A DNA stretch of 64,000 nt from Ensifer sesbaniae (GTDB lineage: Bacteria; Pseudomonadota; Alphaproteobacteria; Rhizobiales; Rhizobiaceae): contig NZ_JABEKU010000003.1 of NCBI RefSeq assembly GCF_013283665.1, forward strand, positions 192,029-256,028. Direction: 5' to 3'. Of the stretch, positions 63,251 through 64,000 are shown one piece after another. The translations under genes were made by a program, and so were the position numbers. How positions within the stretch are numbered: the first letter of the stretch is position 1; each line of letters starts with the position of its first letter. The notes below the pieces were generated by a model. It ran no database searches and was not told the DNA's origin. It was given only the letters and a program-made list of their open reading frames with translations.

Positions 63251-64000
63251 TCAATCTCCGGCGAACGCCCGGCGAATGGCGTCGGCCATGGCCTCGACGA
63301 TGCGGTCCTTGCCGTTCCCCGCTTTCGATATCCGCAATACGACGTTCGAGTGGTCGATCACCTCATAGCCGTCGTCGGCCGTCAGTTCGCGGCACCCGGC
63401 CGGAATGCTGCTGCGGGCGAGCGGCGCAATGGCGAGCCCCGACACCACCGCTGCCATCATGCCGCCGCTCGTGCGGCTGACATAGGCCACGCGGCTTTCC
63501 AGGCGGCATTTCCTGAGATTGCGCTGGGCGAGGTCGTCGCACCAGCCGCCTTCCAGATAGGTATAGGTGGCGATCGGCAGCGGTCGCCGCTCGTCGGTGC
63601 GGTGCTGCTCGGAGGTTACCCAGACGGTCGGGTCCATCATCAGGACTTCGTTCTTCGTGCGCCCGCCGGGCTCGAAGACGACAGCGAGATCGAGCTCGCC
63701 GGCTTCCAGTGCTGCGATGTTGGTCATCGAAGCGCCCTGCTGAACGGTCACCTCGACGCCGGGATGGATGGCGGCGAAGGTTCCAAGCGCTTTCGGCAGG
63801 GTGGAGTTGATGTATTCCTCGGGGATACCGATCCGGACCGTGCCGTCGAGAGCGGGCTGGCGCATCGCGGCGGCGGTGTCGTCGAGCAGCGTGACGATGC
63901 GTCTGGCATTGTCGAGCAATCGCAATCCCTGCGGCGTCAGCACGACGCCACGCGAGTGGCGCTCGAACAGCGCGTCGCCGAGCATGTCCTCGAGCTTCTT
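63251..64000 (-). CDS. LysR-family transcriptional regulator, N-terminus beyond the window
   Basis: About 249 residues are visible; the frame is still open at the right edge, so the helix-turn-helix is cut off. The end of the DNA-binding region (LEDMLGDALFERHSRGVVLTPQG) is present. The substrate-binding domain follows (DGTVRIGIPEEYINSTLPKALGTFAAIHPGVEV, LDLAVVF, VSGLAIAPLARSSIP). The target and effector are unknown. It faces the 6S RNA gene. Confidence 0.93.
   Translation of the reverse strand, partial: KKLEDMLGDALFERHSRGVVLTPQGLRLLDNARRIVTLLDDTAAAMRQPALDGTVRIGIPEEYINSTLPKALGTFAAIHPGVEVTVQQGASMTNIAALEAGELDLAVVFEPGGRTKNEVLMMDPTVWVTSEQHRTDERRPLPIATYTYLEGGWCDDLAQRNLRKCRLESRVAYVSRTSGGMMAAVVSGLAIAPLARSSIPAGCRELTADDGYEVIDHSNVVLRISKAGNGKDRIVEAMADAIRRAFAGD

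Overview
The window is 64 kb of GC-rich chromosomal DNA from an alphaproteobacterium of the Sinorhizobium/Ensifer group (Rhizobiaceae). The evidence is the set of Rhizobiales-type families (Omp10-like lipoprotein, DUF2312, DUF1244, DUF1192, DUF1465/RcdA, DUF4164, ZapA followed by a 6S RNA) and intergenic mosaic repeats with two imperfect palindromes, like the RIME elements described from Sinorhizobium. From memory the gene order (gltD, galU, hemH, 5'-nucleotidase, omp10, hss, pabC-pabB, pepF, pyk, purEK, suhB, rpmE, fba, pgk, gap, tkt) matches the S. meliloti chromosome. No prophage, insertion sequence, CRISPR array, tRNA or rRNA gene was recognised. The window opens inside gltD and closes inside a LysR-type gene.

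Layout. 1-9.9 kb: end of gltD, a DUF459 protein, a secreted lytic transglycosylase, galU, an outer-membrane beta-barrel protein, a stomatin/NfeD pair and hemH. 10-19.4 kb: a periplasmic 5'-nucleotidase with a LysM tail, Omp10, homospermidine synthase, a PAS-GGDEF diguanylate cyclase, the pabB-pabC pair and pepF. 19.5-31.4 kb: a TacA-like sigma-54 regulator, a large DUF882 protein, small conserved genes, an N-formylglutamate amidohydrolase-like gene, DUF1036-pyk, an alpha/beta hydrolase, a TPR protein, rpmJ and a DUF465-purE-purK operon. 31.5-43.6 kb: DUF465, an ArsR-type regulator, TauE/SafE, a ThiE-like gene, a Sel1 protein, a SuhB-like phosphatase with a structured leader, a MotA/ExbB-OmpA/MotB pair, an FAD dehydrogenase, an orphan TctC-type binding protein and an ABC exporter. 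43.7-55.8 kb: rpmE, a winged-helix/TPR regulator, DUF1127, three MFS transporters, RcdA, DUF1192, a class III cyclase, a TetR regulator and PhzF. 55.8-64 kb: the central-carbon cluster tkt-gap-PF06475-pgk-fba, then DUF4164, zapA, 6S RNA and the LysR gene.

How it fits together. Most genes are housekeeping: the lower half of glycolysis/Calvin-type chemistry (tkt, gap, pgk, fba, pyk), purine, folate, thiamine and heme synthesis, envelope maintenance and two ribosomal proteins. Cell-cycle and signalling genes (TacA-like, RcdA-like, ZapA, GGDEF, class III cyclase) are scattered between them.

No new multi-gene system is evident. The less expected items are two families of palindromic mosaic repeats that supply the 3' ends of several genes, a heptapeptide-encoding tandem repeat at the end of pabB, two decayed gene relics, an isolated small-RNA candidate with a strong terminator, a double-hairpin leader before the suhB-like gene, and terminators placed inside or between genes that would be expected to be co-expressed.
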